Positions 56,950 to 64,000 of a stretch of DNA of 64,000 bases are shown here, one piece after another. The notes beneath the pieces were generated by a model that saw nothing but the letters and a program-made list of their open reading frames with translations, did not search any database and was not told the origin of the DNA. A program made the position numbers and the translations under genes. Each line of letters begins with the position of its first letter. Position 1 is the stretch's first letter. Origin of the DNA: Amycolatopsis australiensis (lineage in GTDB: Bacteria; Actinomycetota; Actinomycetes; Mycobacteriales; Pseudonocardiaceae); NCBI RefSeq assembly GCF_900119165.1, contig NZ_FPJG01000006.1, positions 4,712,001 through 4,776,000 on the forward strand, in the 5' to 3' direction.

Positions 56950-57836
56950 ACAGCGCCGAAGCGGCGATCGATGCCGTCTTCACCGGCGCGGGCGCGCGGG
57001 GTTTCGTGCACGCGCGGGAAATCGGCGGCACGGCCGAAGTCGGCGTCGGCGCGGACGACCCCGTGGTGCTCGCGTCGGTGTTCAAGATCCCGGTCGCCGT
57101 CGCCTACGCCAGGGAGGTCGTCGCGGGACGGCTCGACGAGACCGCCCGGACCCGCGTCGGGAAGCGCTACCGCACCGGCGGGATCGGCACGGCGGGCTGC
57201 GCGGACGACGTCGAGATGTCCTGGCGCGACCTCGCGCTGTTCATGCTGACCATGAGCGACAACGCCGCCACCGACGTCGTCTACCACCGCGTCGGCCAGG
57301 CGGCCGTCGACCGCGTCCTCACCGGCCTCGGCTTGCGTCGCACCCGGCTGATCGGGTGCTGCGAAGACCTTTTCGCGTCCGTGCTCGCCGACCTCGGCGC
57401 CGCCGAAGACGCCGACCTCGACGCCGTGTTCGCCGCGGCCACCCCGGACCAGACGGCGAAGCTCGCGGTGCTCGACCCGGCGCGGACGACGGCGTCCACG
57501 CCCCGGGAGATCACCACGCTCCTCGAGGCCATCTGGACCGACCGGGCCGGCGACCCGGCGGCGTGCGAACGCGTGCGGTCGATGATGGCGCGCCAGATCT
57601 GGCCGCACCGGATGTCGTCCGGCTTCGCCTCGGACGTCGCCGTCGCCGCCAAGACCGGCACCCTGCCGTCGGTGCGCAACGAGGCCGGCGTCGTGACCTT
57701 CCCGGACGGCCGCCGGTTCGCCGTCGCGGTCTTCACCCGCGCCCACTCCTTCGCCGAGCGGCAGCCCGCCGTCGACGCCGCGATCGGCGAGGCCGCCCGC
57801 CTCGCCGTCGATCACCTGCGAAAGGCAACCCCATGA
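56946..57836 (+). CDS. Serine hydrolase, class A beta-lactamase-like, cytosolic
   Basis: A 296-residue class A-type fold. The SxxK box is SVFK (ASVFKIPVAVAY), the SDN box is in MLTMSDNAATDVVY and the KTG box in VAAKTGTLPSV. There is no signal peptide. The omega-loop Glu region is not obvious, so beta-lactam hydrolysis is doubtful; amidase or peptidase action is likelier. It is translationally linked to the S12 hydrolase before it and to the peptide-binding protein after it (ATGA at 57833-57836), which places it in peptide catabolism. Confidence 0.82.
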   Translation: MNSAEAAIDAVFTGAGARGFVHAREIGGTAEVGVGADDPVVLASVFKIPVAVAYAREVVAGRLDETARTRVGKRYRTGGIGTAGCADDVEMSWRDLALFMLTMSDNAATDVVYHRVGQAAVDRVLTGLGLRRTRLIGCCEDLFASVLADLGAAEDADLDAVFAAATPDQTAKLAVLDPARTTASTPREITTLLEAIWTDRAGDPAACERVRSMMARQIWPHRMSSGFASDVAVAAKTGTLPSVRNEAGVVTFPDGRRFAVAVFTRAHSFAERQPAVDAAIGEAARLAVDHLRKATP

Positions 57837-59425
57837 CCAAGACACGGACCGCCGCGGTCCTGCTCGGGGTCCTCGCGCTGGCCGCGACCGGCTGCGGGGG
57901 ACCGGGCGGCGGCACGAGCGCCGGGGACGGCACCCCGGTGGACGGCAAGACGTTCAGCCTCGCCATCGGCTCGGACCCCGGCACCATCGACCCGCACATG
58001 ACGGTGTTCTCGGTGGCCATCCAGCTCGACCTGTTCCTCTACGACTCGCTGCTCGGGCAGTCCGCCGACGGCAAGCCGGTCGCCGGGCTGGCAAGCAAGT
58101 GGGACGCCACCACGACCAGCGCGACGTTCACCCTCCGCCAGGGCGTCACCTGCTCGGACGGCGGCCCGCTGACCGCCGCCGACGTCGCCGCCAACGTGAA
58201 CTTCGTCGGCGACCCGGCCAACAAGTCGCCGATCGCCGGGCTGACCATCGCCCCCGGCACCAAGGCGACCGCGGACGAGGCCACCCGCACGGTCACCGTC
58301 ACCAGCGGGAAGCCGGACGCGTTCCTGCTCCGCAACGTCGGTTCGCTGCCGATCGCCTGCGCCAAGGGGCTGAGCGACCGCAAGCTGCTGGCCAAGGGGG
58401 AGAGCGGCACCGGCATGTTCGCGATCACCGAAGCCGTCCCCAACGACCACTACACGCTCACCCGCCGCAAGGACTACACGTGGGGTCCCGGCGACTGGAA
58501 GGCGGAACCGGGCCTGCCGGACAAGGTCGTCGTCCGGGTCGTCCCGAACACGACGACCGCGGCGAACCTGCTGCTGTCCGGGGAACTGAACGCGGCCGCG
58601 ATCAACGGGCCCGACCGCCAGCGCCTGGAGGCGCGCAAGCTGTTCCACGCCGACTACCTCGCGCCGCTGGGCGAGCTCTTCTACAACCAGGCCGCGGGCC
58701 GGCCCGGCCAGGACGAAGCCGTGCGCCGCGCGCTCACCCAGGCCCTCGACCTGGGGCAGCTGGGGAAGGTGCTGACCAACGGTGCCGGCAAGCCGTCGCA
58801 GGGCATGATCACCGCCGAGCCGAAGGTCTGCTCCGGCGACACCGTCACCGGCAACCTGCCCGCCCACGACCCGGCCGCCGCGGCGGCCGCGCTGGACGCG
58901 GCGGGCTGGGTGAAGGGCGCCGACGGCGTCCGCGCCAAGAACGGCAAGCGGCTCACGCTCACCGTCCTCTACGGCACCCAGCTCGGCCCGACGATGGCGC
59001 CCACCGCCGAGCTGGCGCAGCAGACGTGGAAGAGCCTCGGCGCCGAGGTCACGCTCAAGGGCGTCGACAGCCCGGGGCTGAACCAGGCGCTGTTCGGCAC
59101 CGGTGAGTGGGAGGTGTCGATGGGACCGGTCGGGTTCGCGCTGCCGAGCCAGCTGGTGCCGTTCGTCTCCGGCCCGGCCGCGCCGGACGGGACGAACTTC
59201 GCCCACATCGCCAACCCCGCCTACGAGCAGGCGGCCCAGCGCGCGGCGGCCAAGGCGGGCGAGGCGAGCTGCCCGGACTGGAACGAGGCGGAGACGGCGC
59301 TGGTCAAGCGGGTCGACGCGGTGCCGTACGTCGACTCCGTCGTCCCGACCTACGCCAGCGGCGCGAAGTTCACCTTCAGCCAGGGCAGCATGATGCCGTC
59401 GTCGATCCGGATGTACGCGAAGTGA
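57833..59425 (+). CDS. Peptide ABC transporter substrate-binding lipoprotein (SBP_bac_5)
   Basis: A 530-residue extracellular binding protein of the oligopeptide/nickel family. The lipobox LAATGC is near residue 20. Family segments are FSLAIGSDPGTIDPHMTVFS, DLFLYDSLLGQSADGKPVAG, GVTCSDGGPLTAADVAANVN and the C-terminal KRVDAVPYVDSVVPTYAS. It delivers peptides to the permeases encoded next. Its stop overlaps the GTG of the first permease. Confidence 0.9.
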   Translation: MTKTRTAAVLLGVLALAATGCGGPGGGTSAGDGTPVDGKTFSLAIGSDPGTIDPHMTVFSVAIQLDLFLYDSLLGQSADGKPVAGLASKWDATTTSATFTLRQGVTCSDGGPLTAADVAANVNFVGDPANKSPIAGLTIAPGTKATADEATRTVTVTSGKPDAFLLRNVGSLPIACAKGLSDRKLLAKGESGTGMFAITEAVPNDHYTLTRRKDYTWGPGDWKAEPGLPDKVVVRVVPNTTTAANLLLSGELNAAAINGPDRQRLEARKLFHADYLAPLGELFYNQAAGRPGQDEAVRRALTQALDLGQLGKVLTNGAGKPSQGMITAEPKVCSGDTVTGNLPAHDPAAAAAALDAAGWVKGADGVRAKNGKRLTLTVLYGTQLGPTMAPTAELAQQTWKSLGAEVTLKGVDSPGLNQALFGTGEWEVSMGPVGFALPSQLVPFVSGPAAPDGTNFAHIANPAYEQAAQRAAAKAGEASCPDWNEAETALVKRVDAVPYVDSVVPTYASGAKFTFSQGSMMPSSIRMYAK

Positions 59426-60399
59426 CCACCGCGGTGGCACCCCGCGCCCGCGGCGGCCCGTGGCCGGCGTTCGCCGCGCGGCGGCTGGCCCGGTTCGCCG
59501 TCTCGCTGTGGGCGCTGCTCACCGCCGCGTTCCTGATGATCCACCTGGTCCCCGGCGACCCGGTGCGGGCGGCGCTCGGCATGACCGCGCCCGCCGACCT
59601 GGTGGCGGCGAAGCGGGCCGCGCTCGGCCTGGACGACCCGCTGTGGGTGCAGTACGGGCACTACCTGCGCGGCCTGGTGACCGGCGACCTCGGGACGTCG
59701 ATGGTGGGCGGGCAGCCGGTGGCGCAGGTGATCGGCGACCGGCTGCCGGCGACCCTGCAGCTGGCGGTCCTGGCCTTCGCCGTGGTGGTCGTCGTCGCGG
59801 TCCCGGCCGGTGTCGGCTTCGCGGTGCTCACCCGCGGCGGCCGCCGCCGGGGCGCGGAGCTGGGGTTCACGTCGGTGAGCGTGTTCCTCGCCGCGATCCC
59901 CGAGTTCCTGATCGCGGTCGGCCTGGTCGCGCTGCTCGCCGTCGGGCTCGGCTGGTTCCCGGTGGCGGGCGGCGACGACGCGAGCGCGTACGTCCTGCCG
60001 GTCGCGGCGCTGGCGGTCGGGCCGTCGGCGGTGCTCGCCCGGATGATCCGGGTGGAGCTGCTCGCGGTGCTGGGCGCCGACTTCGTCCGCACCGCGCGGG
60101 CGAAGCGGCTGCCGGCGCGGCTGGTCTACGTCCGGCACGCGCTGCCGAACGCGCTGACCGCGACGCTCACCCTGGGCGGGCTGATGCTGACCGGGCTGGT
60201 GGCGGGCACGGTGCTGGTGGAGAACGTGTTCGCCTGGCCGGGCCTCGGCTCGACGATCGTCCAGTCGATCCTGACCAAGGACTACCCGCTGGTGCAGGGA
60301 ATCGTGCTGGTCTACGGCGTCGGCGTGCTGCTGGTGAACCTGCTGGTCGACGTCGTCCTCGGGCTGCTCGACCCCCGCTCGACGATCCGGGAGAGCTGA
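59422..60399 (+). CDS. Peptide ABC transporter permease (DppB-type)
   Basis: A 325-residue six-helix permease. Typical marks are LLTAAFLMIHLVPGDPVRAA, LGLDDPLWVQYGHYLRGLVT, GDLGTSMVGGQPVAQVIGDR, the EAA-like loop DFVRTARAKRLPARLVYVRH and AGTVLVENVFAWPGLGSTIV. It starts at GTG 59422 within the stop of the binding protein. It pairs with the permease half of the next gene. Confidence 0.92.
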   Translation: MTTAVAPRARGGPWPAFAARRLARFAVSLWALLTAAFLMIHLVPGDPVRAALGMTAPADLVAAKRAALGLDDPLWVQYGHYLRGLVTGDLGTSMVGGQPVAQVIGDRLPATLQLAVLAFAVVVVVAVPAGVGFAVLTRGGRRRGAELGFTSVSVFLAAIPEFLIAVGLVALLAVGLGWFPVAGGDDASAYVLPVAALAVGPSAVLARMIRVELLAVLGADFVRTARAKRLPARLVYVRHALPNALTATLTLGGLMLTGLVAGTVLVENVFAWPGLGSTIVQSILTKDYPLVQGIVLVYGVGVLLVNLLVDVVLGLLDPRSTIRES

Positions 60400-60400
60400 G

Positions 60401-62305
60401 ATGGCACGACGACGCGGTTCGGTCTGGGCGGCGGCCGTGCGCACGCCGGTGGGCGCCTGCTCGGCGCTGCTGCTGGCGGCGGTCGTGGTGCTGGCGGTGC
60501 TCGCGCCGATCCTCTGGGGCGACGCGGCCGCGGCGATCGACACCGACGCGATCGGCCAGGGCCCGTCCGGGGCGCACCCGTTCGGCACCGACTCGCTCGG
60601 CCGCGACCTGTTGTTCCGCACGCTCGTGGCCACGCGGCTGTCCATCGGGCTGGCGGTGCTCGCCACGGCGATCGGTGTCGTCGCCGGCGTCGTCCTCGGG
60701 ACGCTGCCCGCCGTGCTGCCGCGGTGGGCGGGCCGGCTGCTGACCGCCGTGGTCAACATCGCCGTCGCGTTCCCCGGGCTGCTGCTGGCGTTGTTCCTCG
60801 CGGTGATCTTCGGCGTGGGCACCCAGGGCGCGGTGCTGGCGATCGGGTTCGCGGTGGCGCCCGCGTTCGCCCGGCTCGTGCAGACGCTGTCGGCGTCGGT
60901 GAGCGGACGCGACTTCGTCGCGGCGGCGCGGGTTTCCGGTGTCGGCCGGATCCGGCTGCTCGCCCGGCACGTGCTGCCGAACATCGGCGAGCCGCTCGTC
61001 GTGAACGCGACGATCGGGGCGGGTTCGGCGCTGCTCGCCTTCGCCGGGCTGTCGTTCCTCGGGATCGGCGTGCAGGCGCCGGACTACGACTGGGGACGCC
61101 TGCTGCGGGAAGGCCTCGACGGCATCTACGTGAACCCGGTCGCGGCGCTCGCGCCCTGCGCCGCGGTGGTCCTGGCCGGGCTGTCGTTCAACCTGGCCGG
61201 GGAGACCGTGGCCGCGGTGGTCGGCCTGCGCACCCGGGCGACGCGGCGCGCGGCCGGTCCGCTGCCCGCGCCCCGCCCGTCGGCGGCGGAAACCCCCGAT
61301 GCCGGCGCGGTGCTCGTGGTCGAGAACCTCCAGGTGGCCTTCCCGGGACCGGGCGGCTGGATCGTGCCGGTCCGCGGGGTGAGCTTCAGCGTCCGCGCCG
61401 GGGAAGCGATCGGGGTCGTCGGCGAGTCCGGCTCCGGCAAGAGCCTGACCGCGCTGGCCGTGTCCCGCCTGATCGAAGCGCCCGGCGTCGTCACCGCCGA
61501 CCGGCTGGAGTTCGGCGGCAAGCCGCTGGCGGACGCGTCGGACCGCGAGCTCGGCACGGCGCTGGCGATGGTGTTCCAGGACCCGATGACGTCGTTCAAC
61601 CCGGCCCGGCGCGTCGGCCGGCAGCTGGCCGAGGTGTCCGAGCAGCACCACGGCCTGTCGCGGCGCCAGGCGTTCGCCCGCGCGGTCGACCGGCTCGCCG
61701 CGGTGCGCGTCCCGGCCGCGGCGCGGCGGGCCCGCCAGTACCCGCACGAGTTCTCCGGCGGCATGCGGCAGCGGGCGATGATCGGCATGGGCCTGATGGG
61801 TGAGCCGAAGCTGGTCATCGCCGACGAGCCGACGACCGCGCTCGACGTCACCGTGCAGCGGCAGGTGCTGCGCCTGCTCGCCCGCACGCGGGAGACCGAA
61901 GGCGCGGCGATCCTGCTGATCAGCCACGACATCGCCGTGGTTTCCCAGACGTGCGAACGGATGCTGGTGATGTACGCCGGGCGCGTCGTGGAAGACCTGC
62001 CGACCGCGGCGCTGCCGGACGCGGCCCGGCACCCGTACACGCGGGCGCTGCTGGCCACGACGGTCGACCTCGAAACCGACCGCGAGGCGGCACTGGCCGT
62101 GATCCCCGGCCGCCCGCCCGAGCCGGACCAGGTGCCGCCGGGCTGCGCGTTCGCCGCCCGCTGCCCGCTGGCGAGCGACCGCTGCCGCGCCGAGGACCCG
62201 GTCCTCGCGCCGATGGCGCACGGCCACCGGGTCGCCTGCTGGCACCCGCACGAGACCGCGGTGACCGTCCTTTCCGGACAGTCGCGAGAGGAGGGTGCCG
62301 CGTGA
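60401..62305 (+). CDS. Peptide ABC transporter permease-ATPase fusion (DppC-DppD)
   Basis: A 634-residue fusion of two subunits usually encoded separately. Residues 1-275 are a DppC-like permease (HPFGTDSLGRDLLFRTLVAT, DFVAAARVSGVGRIRLLARH, LSFLGIGVQAPDYDWGRLL). After a Pro/Ala linker, residues from about 303 are a DppD-like ATPase: Walker A GESGSGKS, signature FSGGMRQRAMIGMGLM, Walker B LVIADEPTTALD. The C-terminal oligopeptide ABC motif CAFAARCPLASDRC may hold an iron-sulphur or zinc site. It starts one base after the previous stop and ends overlapping the second ATPase gene. Confidence 0.92.
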   Translation: MARRRGSVWAAAVRTPVGACSALLLAAVVVLAVLAPILWGDAAAAIDTDAIGQGPSGAHPFGTDSLGRDLLFRTLVATRLSIGLAVLATAIGVVAGVVLGTLPAVLPRWAGRLLTAVVNIAVAFPGLLLALFLAVIFGVGTQGAVLAIGFAVAPAFARLVQTLSASVSGRDFVAAARVSGVGRIRLLARHVLPNIGEPLVVNATIGAGSALLAFAGLSFLGIGVQAPDYDWGRLLREGLDGIYVNPVAALAPCAAVVLAGLSFNLAGETVAAVVGLRTRATRRAAGPLPAPRPSAAETPDAGAVLVVENLQVAFPGPGGWIVPVRGVSFSVRAGEAIGVVGESGSGKSLTALAVSRLIEAPGVVTADRLEFGGKPLADASDRELGTALAMVFQDPMTSFNPARRVGRQLAEVSEQHHGLSRRQAFARAVDRLAAVRVPAAARRARQYPHEFSGGMRQRAMIGMGLMGEPKLVIADEPTTALDVTVQRQVLRLLARTRETEGAAILLISHDIAVVSQTCERMLVMYAGRVVEDLPTAALPDAARHPYTRALLATTVDLETDREAALAVIPGRPPEPDQVPPGCAFAARCPLASDRCRAEDPVLAPMAHGHRVACWHPHETAVTVLSGQSREEGAA

Positions 62306-63234
62306 GCGCACTGGAGTTCGACGTGGTGAGCGTCCGCTACGGCGGGCTGACCGCGGTCGACGGGGTCAGCCTGACCGTCCCGTCCGGGCAGGTCGTCGGC
62401 CTGGTCGGCGAGTCCGGCTCCGGCAAGTCGACGCTGGCGCGGGCGGCGGTCGGGCTCGCGCCGGTCAGTGCCGGCCGGGTGCTGCTCGACGGCACCGACG
62501 TGCGGCGGCTGCCCCGGCGCCGCCCGCTGCAGATGGTGTTCCAGGACCCGTATTCGTCGCTGGACCCGCGGATGGCCATCGGCGAGTCGATCACCGAGGC
62601 CATGCCCCGCGGGACTTCGCGCGCGGCGCGGCGGGCCGAGGTGACGCGGCTGCTCGAGCTGGTGAACCTGGACCCGGAACGCGCCGCCATGCTGCCCGGC
62701 CAGCTCTCCGGCGGCCAACGCCAGCGCGTGGCGCTCGCCCGCGCGCTCGCCGGGCAGCCGAAGGTGCTGATCGCCGACGAGATCACCTCGGCGCTGGACG
62801 TCTCGGTGCAGGGCGCCGTGCTCAACCTGGTCCGGGACGTGCAACGGCGGCTGGCGCTGTCGATGCTGTTCATCTCGCACAACCTCGCCGTCGTGCGGTA
62901 CGTCAGCGACATCGTCGCGGTGATGTACCTCGGCCGGATCGTCGAAGCCGGGCCCGCGGAGCAGGTGCTGTCGGACCCGCGGCACCCGTACACGCGGGAC
63001 CTGCTGGCCGCGGCGCCCTCGGCGCACCGCCGCCTGCTCGACGACACCGGCGACGACGCGCTCGCCGACACCGAACCGGCCGACCCGCACCACCCGCCCG
63101 CCGGCTGCCGCTACCACCCGCGGTGCCCGATCGGCCCGCTCGTGCACACCGACCGCACCGTCTGCACCCAGGCCGACCCGGCCGACGGCGCCGCGCACCG
63201 GCCGCACCGCGCGGCCTGCCACTTCGCCGCGTGA
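62302..63234 (+). CDS. Peptide ABC transporter ATP-binding protein (DppF-type)
   Basis: A 310-residue ABC ATPase. Walker A is GESGSGKST, the Q-loop MVFQDPYSSLDPRM, signature LSGGQRQRVALARAL, Walker B VLIADEITSALDV and switch ISHNLAVVRYV. The family-specific tail CRYHPRCPIGPLVHTDRTVC carries the Cys set. It starts at GTG 62302 inside the fusion stop. It would form the heterodimeric ATPase with the DppD part of the fusion. Confidence 0.92.
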   Translation: MSALEFDVVSVRYGGLTAVDGVSLTVPSGQVVGLVGESGSGKSTLARAAVGLAPVSAGRVLLDGTDVRRLPRRRPLQMVFQDPYSSLDPRMAIGESITEAMPRGTSRAARRAEVTRLLELVNLDPERAAMLPGQLSGGQRQRVALARALAGQPKVLIADEITSALDVSVQGAVLNLVRDVQRRLALSMLFISHNLAVVRYVSDIVAVMYLGRIVEAGPAEQVLSDPRHPYTRDLLAAAPSAHRRLLDDTGDDALADTEPADPHHPPAGCRYHPRCPIGPLVHTDRTVCTQADPADGAAHRPHRAACHFAA

Positions 63235-63261
63235 GACCCGTTATCCCACAAGGAGACCCGC

Positions 63262-64000
63262 ATGACCCGACGCCTCGGCCTCGACGACCTGTACACGCTG
63301 GAGTTCCCCGAGCAACCGGCGATCTCGCCCGACGGCACCCGCATCGTGTACGTGCTGCGCACCGCCGACCGCGACCGGGACGAGGACACCCGGTCGCTCT
63401 GGCAGGTGCCGGCGGCCGGGGACGGCGAGGCGCGCCGGCTCACCCGGGGCACGGCCGACGTCGCACCGGCGTTCGCCCCGGACGGCACGCGGCTCGCGTT
63501 CCTGCGCGCCCAGGACGGCCCGGCGCAGCTGTGGCTGCTGCCCGCCGACGGCGGCGAACCCGAGCAGGTCACCACGCTCCCGCTCGGCGCGGGCACCCCG
63601 GTGTGGCGCCCCGACGGCGCCGAGATCGCCTTCAGCGCCCCGGTCGACCTCGCCGCCGACGAAGGTGAGGACGACAGCGCGCGGGCCCGCCGCGCGAGCG
63701 CCCCGGTGGTCGCCGACCGGCTCGACTTCAAGGCCGACGGCGCCGGGCTGCTGCGCACGCTGCGCAAGCACGTCCACGTCCTCGACGTCGCCACCGGCGA
63801 GGTCCGGCAGGTCACGTCCGGCGACTGGCACGCGGGCGACCCGGCCTGGTCGCCGGACGGCACCCGGCTGGCCTTCCCGGCGGCCCGGGACGCCGACGCC
63901 GACCTGACCTTCCGATCGGGCGTCTACGTCCTCGAGCCCGGCGACCGCACCGCCGAACCGCGCCTGGCCGGTTCCGGCGAAGGCATGGCCGGGCCGGTCA
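63262..64000 (+). CDS. S9 family peptidase, N-terminal part (runs off window)
   Basis: The first 246 codons of a prolyl-oligopeptidase-family enzyme. RRLGLDDLYTLEFPEQPAIS and the repeated PDGT strands (AISPDGTRIVYVLR, FAPDGTRLAFLRAQDG, WRPDGAEIAFSAPV, WSPDGTRLAFPAARDA) form the TolB-like propeller that gates the active site. The catalytic alpha/beta-hydrolase domain must lie beyond 64000. There is no signal peptide, so it acts on imported peptides. AAGGAGACC precedes the ATG. Confidence 0.88.
   Translation, partial: MTRRLGLDDLYTLEFPEQPAISPDGTRIVYVLRTADRDRDEDTRSLWQVPAAGDGEARRLTRGTADVAPAFAPDGTRLAFLRAQDGPAQLWLLPADGGEPEQVTTLPLGAGTPVWRPDGAEIAFSAPVDLAADEGEDDSARARRASAPVVADRLDFKADGAGLLRTLRKHVHVLDVATGEVRQVTSGDWHAGDPAWSPDGTRLAFPAARDADADLTFRSGVYVLEPGDRTAEPRLAGSGEGMAGPV

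Noticed and set aside
1..64000. tRNA, rRNA, insertion sequences, integrases or attachment sites
   Set aside because: I found no cloverleaf-like segment, transposase or integrase motif, or terminal inverted repeats. Gaps between genes are too short for most of these, although without a computed search a small RNA could be missed.

Overview
This is a 64-kb stretch of a very GC-rich actinomycete chromosome. Three things point to Amycolatopsis (Pseudonocardiaceae). Genes are packed with ATGA/GTGA overlaps and often use GTG starts. F420-type oxidoreductases and many secreted proteins are present. The protein at 54141-55262 is, from memory, extremely close to the N-acylamino acid racemase of Amycolatopsis sp. 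TS-1-60. I saw no tRNA, rRNA, CRISPR array, insertion sequence or replication origin.

Layout. 1-9.1 kb holds a class F sortase with its likely secreted partner, a membrane protein, an F420-type LLM oxidoreductase, a DUF1540 protein, a DUF2268 peptidase behind a textbook MerR-type promoter, ChaB, phosphoesterase/nucleotidyltransferase/MBL genes and a STAS group. 9.3-20.5 kb is rich in exported enzymes: a modular glycosidase, an S1 protease and a propeller-like protein. It also holds an RsbQ-RsbP-STAS signalling cassette and a small Cys-containing peptide gene. 20.7-24.3 kb is an ABC exporter with its own two-component system. 24.3-26.3 kb is a PadR/SnoaL pair beside two decayed genes, a YbfB-type MFS transporter and a truncated CGNR regulator. 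26.3-34.3 kb carries an acyl-CoA synthetase, a secreted hydrolase, a sigma factor fused to a zinc-finger and membrane anchor, a sorbosone-dehydrogenase-type protein and an NmrA reductase.

Two catabolic clusters dominate the right half. The first (34.4-46.3 kb) is a LacI-controlled operon: sugar ABC importer, two ADP-ribosylglycohydrolase-family proteins, a ribokinase-like PfkB, a TIM-barrel/SUMF1-like fusion, a CaiB-type CoA transferase and a CitE-type lyase. Its logic suggests import of a riboside-like conjugate, cleavage, phosphorylation of the sugar and CoA-dependent breakdown of the acid aglycone. The second hydrolase gene is frameshifted inside a duplicated linker. The second cluster (50.6-64 kb) contains an amidohydrolase, M20 desuccinylase, COG3375 acyltransferase, N-acylamino acid racemase, two cytosolic serine hydrolases, an oligopeptide ABC importer and an S9 peptidase. 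The M20/GNAT/racemase trio matches the known irreversible D- to L-amino acid pathway, so the cluster looks like a scavenging system for D-residue-containing peptides.

Between the two lie a secreted propeller-like paralogue, an ArsR-type regulator with a divergent MFS exporter, and a DUF6010/zinc-ribbon pair. Other notable structure includes two unrelated GC-rich tandem arrays, both in convergent intergenic gaps (5.05-5.49 and 11.96-12.21 kb), and a set of likely leaderless starts with a -10 box 6-7 nt before the start codon.
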